DNA of 64,000 nt from Paenibacillus sp. OV219. GTDB lineage: Bacteria; Bacillota; Bacilli; Paenibacillales; Paenibacillaceae. Positions 37,227 to 46,695 of this stretch are shown here, piece after piece. Location: assembly GCF_900110075.1 (NCBI RefSeq), contig NZ_FOCJ01000002.1, positions 620,001 through 684,000 of the forward strand, written 5' to 3'. The notes below the pieces were generated by a model. The model had not been told where the DNA came from, did not search any database, and was given only the letters and a program-made list of their open reading frames with translations. Made by a program: the position numbers and the translations under genes. How positions within the stretch are numbered: the first letter of the stretch is position 1; each line of letters begins with the position of its first letter.

Positions 37227-37854
37227 ACGGACGTTTCTATTCGGACTCGGCGTCGGTATTATTATTGGTGCAGCTTTGCTGCAGCTCATGCTTATCGGCG
37301 AGCAGCAGGTGGACAGTCCTGATCCGCTGAACCAGCAGGAAGATACCAGCAGCGATGCGAAGATGTATTCGCAGGAGGAGCTGGTTAAAGCAGTATCGGA
37401 TGAGCGTCAACGGGTGGAAGCAGAAGCGAAGCAAACGGCCGCGGAAAAGCCGGACAGTAAAGCTACCGACGATAAAGCTACCGATACTAAAGGTGATAAG
37501 GATGCCGAAGCGAAGGATGCTTCTGAAGTGAAGGAAGATGTTAATAAGCAGACCAGCTCCAGCGATTCAAGCGGAGCTGCTAACAGTTCAACAGCTCCTG
37601 ATCCGAAGCGCATCGTTCTTCGCATTCCACCGAACACCAGTGTTGCCGATACGGCCGTTATCCTTGCTTCACACGGCGTCATTACTGATAAGAATGCATT
37701 CATTGACCTGATGCGTACCAAGAAAATACGTGCAGGCTATTTTGCTTTTAAGGGCAAGCTTTCGCTTCACCAGGTTGGAACGACTTTGACAAGTAAACCG
37801 TTAGATCCGAATGCTGCCAAACGTGAAATGGATGCCGCTGCAGGTAAGAATTAA
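37219..37854 (+). CDS. Membrane-anchored protein with an MltG/YceG-like LysM-type domain
   Basis: 211-aa protein: N-terminal membrane helix at about residues 5-26 (TFLFGLGVGIIIGAALLQLMLI), and a disordered Lys/Asp/Ser-rich spacer (about 60-130). The C-terminal domain reads RIVLRIPPNTSVADTAVILAS, ITDKNAFIDLMRTKKIRAGYFAFKG and LSLHQVGTTL, resembling the small N-terminal LysM-like domain of the MltG (YceG) lytic transglycosylase. The MltG catalytic domain is absent. Domain assignment is by eye. It is the last gene before rpsB and overlaps swrB by 8 nt. Confidence 0.72.
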   Translation: MNKRTFLFGLGVGIIIGAALLQLMLIGEQQVDSPDPLNQQEDTSSDAKMYSQEELVKAVSDERQRVEAEAKQTAAEKPDSKATDDKATDTKGDKDAEAKDASEVKEDVNKQTSSSDSSGAANSSTAPDPKRIVLRIPPNTSVADTAVILASHGVITDKNAFIDLMRTKKIRAGYFAFKGKLSLHQVGTTLTSKPLDPNAAKREMDAAAGKN

Positions 37855-37893
37855 GCCTTGAAGGACTTGGCTCTGAAAATCTGTCAATCACAG

Positions 37894-37923
37894 TTGCATG
37901 CGTGCATATAGATGTGATATAGT
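37894..37923 (+). promoter_or_regulatory. Promoter of rpsB
   Basis: TTGCAT (37894-37899), an 18-bp spacer, TATAGT (37918-37923), with an extended -10 TG one base before the hexamer (TGATATAGT). It lies about 125 nt upstream of the rpsB start. No terminator follows the motility operon, so read-through from that operon is also possible. Confidence 0.65.
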
Positions 37924-37929
37924 AATTGA

Positions 37930-37992
37930 CGGTGTTAAAAACACACGCCGATTAATTTTGTCATTGGTGCTCTGGCCCGGCCTGAGTGATGA
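37930..37992 (+). promoter_or_regulatory. Structured 5' leader of rpsB
   Basis: Two small hairpins in the leader: CG-GTGTT (37930-37936) pairs AACAC-CG (37940-37947), and a longer arm closes TCAT (37961-37964) on ATGA (37989-37992) with CTC.GG / CC.GAG inside. Such leaders often mediate autogenous control by ribosomal proteins; control by S2 is inferred only from position. Confidence 0.4.
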
Positions 37993-38052
37993 CGGAAGAT
38001 GATATTGGCGGAGGTAACCACTAAAAACCATTTAACAGGAGGTGTGTAAGAG

Positions 38053-38751
38053 ATGGCGGTAATTTCCATGAAACAGCTTCTAGAAGCTGGGGTACACTTC
38101 GGTCACCAAACTCGTCGTTGGAACCCTAAGATGGATCGTTATATCTTCACAGAACGTAACGGGATTTACATCATTGACTTGCAGAAAACAGTTAAGAAGG
38201 TCGAAGAAGCTTATAACTTCGTACGTTCGATCGGCGAAGAAGGCGGCACTATTCTCTTCGTAGGTACTAAGAAACAAGCACAAGATTCGGTGAAAGAAGA
38301 AGCAGAACGTTGCGGCAACTTCTACATCAATCAACGTTGGCTCGGCGGCACGCTGACTAACTTCCAAACAATTCAAAAACGTATCGACCGTCTTAAAACG
38401 CTTGAGAAATGGGAAGAGGACGGCACTTTCGATGTTCTTCCTAAGAAAGAAGTTATCATTCTCCGTAAAGAGAAAGATCGTCTTCAAAAATTCCTCGGCG
38501 GTATCAAAGGCATGAGAGGTTTGCCAAGCGCATTGTTCATCATCGACCCACGCAAAGAGCGTATCGCGGTTGCTGAAGCACGCAAACTTGGTATCCCAAT
38601 TGTTGGTATCGTTGATACTAACTGTGATCCGGACGAAATCGACTACGTTATCCCAGGTAACGACGATGCAATCCGTGCAGTTAAATTGCTTACTGCGAAG
38701 ATGGCTGATGCAATTGTTGAATCGCGTCAAGGCGAAGTAACAACTGCTTAA
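38053..38751 (+). CDS. rpsB: 30S ribosomal protein S2
   Basis: Small-subunit protein S2, last to join the platform side of the 30S head. Motifs [21 protein letters not shown]-like [19 protein letters not shown] and [12 protein letters not shown] are all conserved. Length is 232 aa. A consensus SD (AGGAGGTGTG) precedes the ATG. The codon choice shifts to highly expressed preference (CGT, GGT) compared with the motility genes. A terminator lies between it and tsf. Confidence 0.98.
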   Translation: MAVISMKQLLEAGVHFGHQTRRWNPKMDRYIFTERNGIYIIDLQKTVKKVEEAYNFVRSIGEEGGTILFVGTKKQAQDSVKEEAERCGNFYINQRWLGGTLTNFQTIQKRIDRLKTLEKWEEDGTFDVLPKKEVIILRKEKDRLQKFLGGIKGMRGLPSALFIIDPRKERIAVAEARKLGIPIVGIVDTNCDPDEIDYVIPGNDDAIRAVKLLTAKMADAIVESRQGEVTTA

Positions 38752-38773
38752 TAGCTTATAGCGATAGAAAACG

Positions 38774-38816
38774 AAAGGGTGGTCAGACGGTGCATAACCT
38801 CTCACCGCCCTTTTTT
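38774..38816 (+). terminator. Terminator between rpsB and tsf
   Basis: AAAGGGTGGT (38774-38783) pairs with ACCGCCCTTT (38804-38813) with one G-T wobble, loop of 20 nt that contains a further GGT/ACC pairing, and a T6 run. It probably attenuates rather than blocks tsf expression, since no separate tsf promoter is obvious in the 39 nt that follow. Confidence 0.8.
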
Positions 38817-38855
38817 CGAATACTTAACCTTTAAACAATTCAGGAGGATTCCACA

Positions 38856-39506
38856 ATGGCGGTTAGTGCTAGTGCAGTAAAAGAATTGCGTGAAAGAACA
38901 GGCGCAGGTATGCTTGATTGTAAAAAAGCGCTTGATGAAACAAACGGTGATATCGCGAAAGCAATCGACTTGCTTCGTGAAAAAGGTCTTTCCGCAGCAG
39001 CAAACAAAGCGGGTCGTGTAGCTACTGAAGGTACAGTAGAATCTTACATCCATGCTGGCGGTCGTATCGGCGTATTGGTTGAAATCAACTGCGAAACTGA
39101 CTTCGTAGGAAAAACAGATCAATTCCGTGACTTCGCTCGTGATATTGCAATGCAAATCGCAGCTGCAAACCCTAAGTTTGTAAGCCGTGAAGAAGTTTCT
39201 GCAGAAGAGCTGGATAAAGAGCGTGAAATTTTGAAAGCTCAAGCGCTGAACGAAGGCAAACCAGAGAAAATCGTTGAAAAAATGGTTGAAGGCCGTATTA
39301 GCAAATACTACGAAGAATACTGCTTGCTTGAGCAGCCGTTCATCAAAGATCCAGACAAAACAATCCATACACTGCTGAAAGAGAAAATCAGCACAATTGG
39401 AGAAAATATCTCTATCCGTCGTTTCGCTCGTTTCGAGCTTGGTGAAGGCCTGGAGAAAAAAGAAGACAACTTCGTTCAAGAAGTTATGTCGCAAGCTAAA
39501 TTGTAA
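38856..39506 (+). CDS. tsf: Translation elongation factor Ts (short form)
   Basis: Nucleotide-exchange factor for EF-Tu. The N-terminal UBA-like domain ([19 protein letters not shown]) and the core motif [11 protein letters not shown] are intact. At 216 aa it is about 75 residues shorter than B. subtilis EF-Ts (293 aa). After ETDFV the sequence passes directly to the segment that belongs to the second core subdomain ([18 protein letters not shown]), so one core subdomain is missing, as in the 196-aa Thermus EF-Ts. The remaining C-terminus ([13 protein letters not shown]) is normal. SD AGGAGG. Confidence 0.97.
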   Translation: MAVSASAVKELRERTGAGMLDCKKALDETNGDIAKAIDLLREKGLSAAANKAGRVATEGTVESYIHAGGRIGVLVEINCETDFVGKTDQFRDFARDIAMQIAAANPKFVSREEVSAEELDKEREILKAQALNEGKPEKIVEKMVEGRISKYYEEYCLLEQPFIKDPDKTIHTLLKEKISTIGENISIRRFARFELGEGLEKKEDNFVQEVMSQAKL

Positions 39507-39517
39507 TCCGAACGCAC

Positions 39518-39549
39518 AGGCGGGGCGGGGCGTTCGCCCCGCCTATTTC
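39518..39549 (+). terminator. GC-rich hairpin after tsf, probable terminator
   Basis: Perfect 10-bp stem AGGCGGGGCG (39518-39527) / CGCCCCGCCT (39535-39544), 7-nt loop, followed by only ATTTCC. A very stable stem with a poor T-run; termination may be incomplete, letting pyrH be read from upstream. Confidence 0.6.
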
Positions 39550-39609
39550 CTATAATAAGACTGTTTTAACAAGTATGCGGCCTTGAAACAAGGTCCAAGA
39601 TGGAGGTAA

Positions 39610-40346
<737 letters not shown>

Positions 40347-40347
<1 letters not shown>

Positions 40348-40901
40348 TGCCACAGTCAATCAAAAAGAGCGCTGAAGAGCGCATGGACAAAGCAATTAGC
40401 GCATTGAAGCGCGATCTCACTACACTCCGTGCAGGCCGTGCTACTCCGGCGCTGCTGGACCGTGTTCAAGTTGAATATTACGGGGCAATGACGCCCGTTA
40501 ACCAATTAGCAAATGTTAACACGCCGGATTCTCGGACCATTCTAATTCAGCCTTGGGATAAAACTTCGCTCGCTGCGATTGAGAAAGCGATTATGAAATC
40601 AGACCTTGGCCTGACGCCATCGAATGATGGTTCTACTATTCGTCTTGGCATTCCGATGTTGACTGAAGAGCGCCGTGCGGAGCTCGTTAAGTTAACGAAG
40701 AAATTCGGTGAAGAAGCAAAAGTAGCCATTCGCAACATTCGTCGCGATGCGAATGATGATATTAAGAAACTGGAGAAAAGCGATATCTCCGAAGATGAGT
40801 CGCGTCGCCATCAGGATGACATCCAGAAGACGACAGATAAATTCATCGCTGAAGTTGAACGCGTACTATCCGCTAAAGAGAAAGACATTATGGAAGTTTA
40901 A
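40347..40901 (+). CDS. frr: Ribosome recycling factor
   Basis: Splits post-termination ribosomes with EF-G. Motifs [44 protein letters not shown] and [14 protein letters not shown] are standard. Length is 184 aa. GTG start overlapping the pyrH stop by one base; the SD GGAGAGTG lies at the pyrH end. Confidence 0.97.
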
Positions 40902-40915
40902 TGCAATGAAACCGG

Positions 40916-40933
40916 CCCCTCCGACAGGTGGGG
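40916..40933 (+). other. Small hairpin between frr and uppS
   Basis: CCCC-T-CC (40916-40922) pairs with GG-T-GGGG (40927-40933) around a GACA loop, with one T-T mismatch. No T-run follows, so it is not a terminator; it may affect mRNA decay between the translation and lipid genes. Confidence 0.4.
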
Positions 40934-40975
40934 TCTGCCTGCATAAATCGACATTAGCGGCGGGAGGACGAACAT

Positions 40976-41740
40976 GTGTTACAGCGAGTGAAAGCTTTAT
41001 TCGGCAAGCCTTCTGTGCCACAGTCGCAGATACCTGAGTCGGATAACATCCCGCAGCATATCGCAATCATTATGGACGGTAACGGTAGATGGGCAAAGAG
41101 CCGCGGACTGCCGCGGATGGCCGGTCATCACTCCGGTATGAAGACGGTCAAACGGATTACGATGGCTGCTAATCGGCTTGGCGTTAAATATTTGACGCTT
41201 TACGCGTTCTCGACTGAGAATTGGAAGCGACCGAAAGCAGAAGTGGAGTTTCTGATGAAGCTACCTCAAGAGTTTCTATCCATCGAGCTGAAGGACCTAA
41301 TGGAGAACAACGTACAGGTGCGGATGATGGGATATAGAGGCGATTTGCCATCGCATACATTGCAAGCCGTGGAAGAGGCTATTGAACGTACAGCTGAAAA
41401 TACCGGACTTGTACTCAATTTTGCTCTAAATTACGGCAGTCGCAAAGAAATGATCGAAGCGGTGCGGGGCATTAGCCAGGCAGTTGCAGATGGCAAGCTA
41501 GATGCTAGCGATATTAATGAATCGCACATGGAAGCTCACTTGCTTACTGCAGGTTTGCCTGACCCCGATCTGCTTATTCGTACAAGCGGCGAGCTTCGCC
41601 TCAGTAACTTTATGCTATGGCAATTAGCTTATAGCGAAATGTGGTTTACAGATGTCTATTGGCCTGAGTTTTCAGAAGCGCATTTTCACGAAGCTGTTCG
41701 TGAATATCAGTTGCGTGCTCGTCGATACGGCGGGGTATAA
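40976..41740 (+). CDS. uppS: Undecaprenyl diphosphate synthase (isoprenyl transferase)
   Basis: cis-Prenyltransferase that makes C55-PP, the carrier lipid precursor for peptidoglycan and teichoic acids. The signature HIAIIMDGNGRWAKSRGLPRM contains the catalytic Asp, followed by YLTLYAFSTENWKRP and LLIRTSGELRLSNFMLWQ. Length is 254 aa. GTG start after GGGAGGACG; a nearby ATG at 40974 is out of frame. Confidence 0.97.
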   Translation: MLQRVKALFGKPSVPQSQIPESDNIPQHIAIIMDGNGRWAKSRGLPRMAGHHSGMKTVKRITMAANRLGVKYLTLYAFSTENWKRPKAEVEFLMKLPQEFLSIELKDLMENNVQVRMMGYRGDLPSHTLQAVEEAIERTAENTGLVLNFALNYGSRKEMIEAVRGISQAVADGKLDASDINESHMEAHLLTAGLPDPDLLIRTSGELRLSNFMLWQLAYSEMWFTDVYWPEFSEAHFHEAVREYQLRARRYGGV

Positions 41741-41772
41741 CCCTTAGTCTTAACTGGAGAGTGTCTTCTAAA

Positions 41773-42567
41773 GTGAAACAACGGATTATTACAGGCCTAA
41801 TTGGCGGTGCAGCATTTATCGCGCTTACCATAGTTGGCGGATGGTTCTATTTTGCACTTCTCCTCTTGCTTGCAATTATCGGTTTTATGGAATACAGGCG
41901 AATGAACGGAGTAAATGCAATCCATCCGTTATCACTTATCGGGTTGGCAGGAACGCTCGTGCTGTTCATTCCTTGGGATGAATTTGGACTCGATAATCCT
42001 GCAGCGATACATATGATATGGCTATTGTTATTTTTATTGTTAACAATAACGGTTCTGACGAAGAACGTTATTACGATTGACGGCGCAGCCCTGATGCTTC
42101 TTGGTGCGATCTATGTTGGGTATGGATTCCATGCGATGTTTGAGGTGCGAAACGCGGACAACCATGGGCTATTCACGACATGTATGGCTTTCGGTGCGAT
42201 CTGGGCATCTGATATCGGTGCATATTTCACAGGACGAGCATTCGGCAAACGTAAGCTGTGGCCGTCCATCAGTCCGAACAAAACGATTGAAGGCTCAATA
42301 GGCGGCGTTGTCCTTTCGCTGGCAATCGCGGTCATATTTGCGTTGGCTTATCCAGACATCATTACGGTGGGACGCGCACTACTCATCGGACTTATTGCCG
42401 CTGTTGCAGGTCAACTTGGCGATTTGATTCAATCTGCTTACAAAAGGGTGCGTGGGATTAAAGATACCGGTTCGATTCTGCCGGGACACGGCGGTGTGCT
42501 TGATCGTTGTGACAGCTGGCTCGTCGTATTCCCGCTACTCGTCATGACAGGATTGCTACCACTGTAA
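41773..42567 (+). CDS. cdsA: Phosphatidate cytidylyltransferase (CDP-diglyceride synthase)
   Basis: Integral membrane enzyme making CDP-diacylglycerol for phospholipid synthesis. It has about seven hydrophobic helices and the C-terminal family signature (KRVRGIKDTGSILPGHGGVLDRCDS). The GTG at 41773 gives MKQRIITGLIGG, like B. subtilis CdsA, and is better spaced from GGAGAGTG than the GTG at 41761, which overlaps it. Length is 264 aa. Confidence 0.96.
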   Translation: MKQRIITGLIGGAAFIALTIVGGWFYFALLLLLAIIGFMEYRRMNGVNAIHPLSLIGLAGTLVLFIPWDEFGLDNPAAIHMIWLLLFLLLTITVLTKNVITIDGAALMLLGAIYVGYGFHAMFEVRNADNHGLFTTCMAFGAIWASDIGAYFTGRAFGKRKLWPSISPNKTIEGSIGGVVLSLAIAVIFALAYPDIITVGRALLIGLIAAVAGQLGDLIQSAYKRVRGIKDTGSILPGHGGVLDRCDSWLVVFPLLVMTGLLPL

Positions 42568-42624
42568 GCTGCACGCTTAACTAGCTGTTTTTGCACCGTG
42601 CAAGAACATCAGGAGGCTTGAAGG

Positions 42625-43764
42625 TTGAAAAAAATTACAATTCTAGGCTCCACAGGCTCGGTCGGAACACAAACATTAGATATAATAAGCCGGGAGCCAG
42701 ACCGTTATCAGGTTGAAGCCATTTCGGCAGGCAGCAATCTCGAGCTCGTGATTGAACAAGCAAAGAGGTTCAAGCCAAAGACGGTTTGTTTAGCCACGAA
42801 GGCGCTCGCGGAAGAAGCCAAGCTTCATCTGCCGCCAGGGACGAACGTGCTTTATGGCAATGAAGGGCTGATCGAGACTGCAGCGGCTACAGATGCCGAT
42901 ACGGTCGTTACTGCGATTGTCGGAAGCAGAGGCTTGGAGGCAACTCTTGCTGCTATTGATGCAGGCAAGCATATTGGACTCGCGAACAAAGAAACACTTG
43001 TGACCGCAGGCCATCTGGTCATGCGTAGAGCAGCGGATCGAGGCGTGTCTATCCTGCCGATTGACAGTGAGCACTCCGCGATCTTCCAATGTTTGAACGG
43101 GGAACGACGGGCGGATGTAAAGCGTATAACGCTGACCGCTTCGGGAGGTTCATTCCGTGATCGGACTCGCGAAGAGCTGGAAGGCGTTACCGTTGCAGAA
43201 GCGTTGAATCATCCGAACTGGTCGATGGGTGCGAAGATTACGATTGACTCTGCTACGATGGTGAACAAAGGGCTCGAAGTTATTGAGGCGCATTGGCTGT
43301 TTGACCTGTCTTATGGTCAAATTGATGTCCTCATCCACCCAGAGAGCATTATTCACTCGTACGTGGAATTCGTCGATCACAGCATTATCGCACAGCTCGG
43401 AATGCCAGATATGCGTGTTCCGATCCAATATGCGCTGACCTATCCGGAGCGCAGACCGACACCGACAGAGTCGCTTAATCTGGCGAAGCTGTCTGCGCTG
43501 CACTTCCGTGAGATGGATTTCGATCGCTACCCTTGTCTACGATTCGCGTATGAGAGCGGAAGAGCCGGACAATCGGTGCCAACGGTATTCAATGCGGCGA
43601 ACGAAACAGCAGTTGCACGCTTCCTCGAAGGCTCGATTACATTCTTAGAGATTGAAACAGTCATTGCTAAAGTGCTTGAGCAGCATCAAGCAACCGATGT
43701 ACCGGACGTACACTCGATTGCTGCTGTTGATGCTTGGGCTCGTGCAGTTGCTGCAAACATCTGA
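42625..43764 (+). CDS. dxr: 1-deoxy-D-xylulose-5-phosphate reductoisomerase
   Basis: Second step of the MEP isoprenoid pathway, NADPH-dependent. Motifs [47 protein letters not shown] and [11 protein letters not shown], plus [24 protein letters not shown]-type segment. Length is 379 aa. TTG start after GGAGGCTTGAAGG. It supplies isoprenoid units used by the neighbouring uppS. Confidence 0.97.
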   Translation: [379 protein letters not shown]

Positions 43765-43846
43765 GCCCTAAGGGTTCTCTTGAATCGTACGGGAGAATAA
43801 TGATAATCTAAGTACAGGCCGTTACGAACAGGAGGCTCGAATAACG

Positions 43847-45127
43847 ATGCATATGATACAAGTCGTCTTTTTGACGGTAATGGTCTTCTTCGTCATTGTG
43901 ACTATACACGAATGGGGTCACTTTTATTTTGCGAAGCGTGCCGGGATATTGGTTAGAGAGTTTGCAATCGGATTTGGACCGAAGCTGTTTTCCATCAAGC
44001 GCGGCGAGACGCGCTATACGCTTAGACTGGTTCCAGCAGGCGGCTTTGTTCGAATGGCAGGGGAAGACCCGGAGCTTGTAGAGGTTCAGCCCGGTCAAAC
44101 CATAGCCGTAAGATTGAAGGATGACGTTGTTACGCGCATTTACCTTGATCGTCTGGATGATCGCAGCAATGTGGTGCGCGGTGAAGTCGAGAAAATTGAT
44201 ATCGAACGCACAATGAAGCTTGACCTTTCGGCAGATGGCGTAACGGAATCGTACCGTGTACATCCGCAGGCGCTTATGATAACGAAAGGGAAAGAGACAC
44301 AGGTTGCTCCGCTGGATCGTCAGTTCGGCAGCAAGACAGTCGGACAACGTGCACTGGCGATTGTTGCCGGTCCTGTGATGAATTTTATTCTCGCGTTCGT
44401 GCTGTTCGGTGTCTACTTCCAGATGGCTGGTGTACCGATGGAGAATCCGGATCGGCTGCTCATTGGCGACGTTGTACAAGGAATGCCTGCCTCTAAGTCG
44501 GATATCCAAGTCGGAGACGTCATTGATTCGGTTAATGGCGTCAAGATTGGCGGTGATTCCGCGAAGATGATTGAAATGATTGGAAAGTCGGTCGACGTGC
44601 CGCTGACGTTCAACGTTATTCGCGACGGCAAGCTGCATTCCTTCAAGATCACGCCGAAGCTTGATAAAGCTTCAGGAGTAGGTAAACTTGGAATCTCAGC
44701 AGCTGCGCCAACCCGCTCCGTCACATTCACCGAAACATTCACCTTCGCTGGCAAAGCGATGAAGAATATGACGATCATGATTTTTGACGGATTCAAGAAG
44801 CTTGTACTTGGTGATTTCAAGATGGAAGACCTCGGCGGTCCCGTTCGGACTGCGCAGGTGACAAGTCAAATTGCCGAGCAAGGCTTAACGCAGCTAGTCT
44901 CATGGGTAGCTGTACTTAGTTTGTACTTGGGTATATTCAATTTACTGCCGGTTCCGGCGCTGGATGGAAGCAGGCTCGTTTTCCTCGGCATAGAGGCTGT
45001 TCGCGGCCGTCCGATTGATCCGAACCGGGAGAGCATGGTTCACTTCATTGGCTTCGCAATGCTGATGCTGCTCATGCTGGCGGTCACTTATAATGATATT
45101 TTGCGATTGGTAAGAGGGGAGCACTGA
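43847..45127 (+). CDS. rseP: Site-2 intramembrane zinc protease RseP (RasP)
   Basis: Cleaves anti-sigma factors and signal-peptide remnants within the membrane. HExxH zinc motif in IHEWGHFYFAKRAGI at about residues 22-26, a PDZ domain (about 200-270, VVQGMPASKSDIQVGDVIDSVNG), and the third ligand motif LLPVPALDGSRL. Four transmembrane segments. Length is 426 aa (422 in B. subtilis). ATG start after CAGGAGG. Confidence 0.96.
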   Translation: MHMIQVVFLTVMVFFVIVTIHEWGHFYFAKRAGILVREFAIGFGPKLFSIKRGETRYTLRLVPAGGFVRMAGEDPELVEVQPGQTIAVRLKDDVVTRIYLDRLDDRSNVVRGEVEKIDIERTMKLDLSADGVTESYRVHPQALMITKGKETQVAPLDRQFGSKTVGQRALAIVAGPVMNFILAFVLFGVYFQMAGVPMENPDRLLIGDVVQGMPASKSDIQVGDVIDSVNGVKIGGDSAKMIEMIGKSVDVPLTFNVIRDGKLHSFKITPKLDKASGVGKLGISAAAPTRSVTFTETFTFAGKAMKNMTIMIFDGFKKLVLGDFKMEDLGGPVRTAQVTSQIAEQGLTQLVSWVAVLSLYLGIFNLLPVPALDGSRLVFLGIEAVRGRPIDPNRESMVHFIGFAMLMLLMLAVTYNDILRLVRGEH

Positions 45128-45134
45128 GTCGGTC

Positions 45135-46586
45135 ATGTCGAAAGAGAAGCAGTTCGTTTCAGCAGAAATCACGCCACAGAGCGAGGATTTCTCCCGCTGG
45201 TACATTGATGTTATCAAGAAAGCAGAATTAATGGATTATTCCCCAGTACGCGGTTGTATTGTGTTCCGCCCCGAGGGGTTTGAGATTTGGGAGCATATGC
45301 GCGATGAGTTGGATCGCAAATTCAAGGAATCCGGTCACCGTAACGCGTACTTCCCGATGTTTATACCGGAAAGCTTCTTCATGAAAGAGAAGGAGCACGT
45401 CGAAGGCTTTAATCCTGAGCTGCCGTGGGTAACTGAGGCAGGCGGCGAGAAACTGGAAGAGCGTCTGGCAATACGTCCGACATCTGAGACAATTATCGGT
45501 CATATGTATTCCAAGTGGATTCAATCGTACCGCGATTTGCCTGTACTTATTAACCAGTGGGCAAACGTTGTGCGTTGGGAGAAGCGTACGTTGCCGTTCC
45601 TTCGTACAACGGAGTTCTTGTGGCAAGAAGGGCATACAGCTCATGAATCGGAGTCTGAAGCGCGCGTAGAGACAAATCAGATGCTTGAGACTTACCGTGA
45701 TTTCTGTGAAAATTACTTGGCTATTCCGGTCATTATGGGTCAGAAGACTCCTTCTGAACGTTTCGCAGGTGCGGTGGACACGTATTCAATTGAAGCGATG
45801 ATGAAGGATGGTCGTGCGGTACAAGCCGGTACTTCCCATTATCTCGGTACCAAGTTTGCAGTCGCGTTCGATATCAAGTATTTGGACCGTGAGAATACGC
45901 TGCAATACTGTCACACGACTTCGTGGGGCGTATCGACTCGTCTGTTAGGCGCGTTGATTATGGTGCATGGTGACGATCGCGGACTTGTATTGCCTCCTAA
46001 GGTTGCGCCTACACAGGTTATTATGATTCCAATTGGACCTCCGAAGACTCGTGAGCAAGTTATTGGTCGAGTGGACGAGCTGTTCGTAGAGCTGAAGAAA
46101 GCCGGCATTCGCGTCAAAGTGGATGACCGCAGCGACGTCAGCCCAGGCTGGAAGTTCAATGAGTACGAAATGCGCGGCGTACCAATCCGCCTTGAGCTTG
46201 GACCTCGCGATATGGAGAATGGACAAGTCGTCCTCGTATCCCGGATTACTGGCGAGAAGCGTATCGTTCTTCAAAGCAATTTGAAGGAAGAAATTGATGG
46301 TATGCTGATTGAGATTCATAATGATATGCTTGAAAGAGCGAAGCAGTTCCGTACCGATCATTCGTATTCGGTCGAGACGCTTGATGAGATGAAATCACTG
46401 TTTGAAGAGCAGCGCGGCTTTGCACTTGCAGGCTGGTGCGGCTCGGAAGCATGCGAGAGCCAGGTGAAGGAAGAAACAGGCGCAACTAGCCGTAACATTC
46501 CTTTTGAACCGGCAGAGCATAAATCGACTTGCTTGGTGTGCGGAGAGAAAGCAGCTCATACAGTTGTGTTTGCTCGCGCGTACTAA
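45135..46586 (+). CDS. proS: Prolyl-tRNA synthetase, short archaeal/eukaryotic type
   Basis: Charges tRNA-Pro. At 483 aa it lacks the editing insertion of the long bacterial ProRS (about 564 aa in B. subtilis). It has class II motif 2 (WANVVRWEKRTLPFLRTTEF) and motif 3 region (LLGALIMVHGDDRGLVLPP), then an anticodon-binding domain. The C-terminal extension carries paired Cys (WCGSEACE, CLVCGE) and ends ARAY, as in the archaeal-type enzyme. It sits in the syntenic proS place between rseP and polC. SD AGAGGGGAG in the rseP end. Confidence 0.96.
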   Translation: MSKEKQFVSAEITPQSEDFSRWYIDVIKKAELMDYSPVRGCIVFRPEGFEIWEHMRDELDRKFKESGHRNAYFPMFIPESFFMKEKEHVEGFNPELPWVTEAGGEKLEERLAIRPTSETIIGHMYSKWIQSYRDLPVLINQWANVVRWEKRTLPFLRTTEFLWQEGHTAHESESEARVETNQMLETYRDFCENYLAIPVIMGQKTPSERFAGAVDTYSIEAMMKDGRAVQAGTSHYLGTKFAVAFDIKYLDRENTLQYCHTTSWGVSTRLLGALIMVHGDDRGLVLPPKVAPTQVIMIPIGPPKTREQVIGRVDELFVELKKAGIRVKVDDRSDVSPGWKFNEYEMRGVPIRLELGPRDMENGQVVLVSRITGEKRIVLQSNLKEEIDGMLIEIHNDMLERAKQFRTDHSYSVETLDEMKSLFEEQRGFALAGWCGSEACESQVKEETGATSRNIPFEPAEHKSTCLVCGEKAAHTVVFARAY

Positions 46587-46606
46587 TGAAATGAATTAAA
46601 GAACAG

Positions 46607-46631
46607 ACGGCCCTTTGGGCCGTTTCTTCTT
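46607..46631 (+). terminator. Terminator after proS
   Basis: Perfect stem ACGGCCC (46607-46613) / GGGCCGT (46617-46623) with a TTT loop, followed by TTCTTCTT. It separates the rpsB-proS block from polC. Confidence 0.8.
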
Positions 46632-46635
46632 GACA

Positions 46636-46695
46636 CAAGTAAACGAGAAACGGAAGCTATAGCCATCAGAAGATGGCTATAGTCGTTTACACTTG
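46636..46695 (+). promoter_or_regulatory. Long hairpin in the polC leader
   Basis: Inner perfect 11-bp stem CTATAGCCATC (46657-46667) / GATGGCTATAG (46672-46682) with an AGAA loop. An outer stem GTAAACGA (46639-46646) / TCGTTTAC (46683-46690) extends it after a 10-nt one-sided bulge. The structure ends against the polC SD (GGGGGAG, 46695-46701), so it could influence ribosome access. There is no T-run, so it is not a terminator. Confidence 0.65.

Noticed and set aside
43757..43780. GAGCCC/GGGTTC hairpin at the dxr stop as a terminator
   Set aside because: Six pairs with a G-T wobble and 3-nt loop, no T-run.
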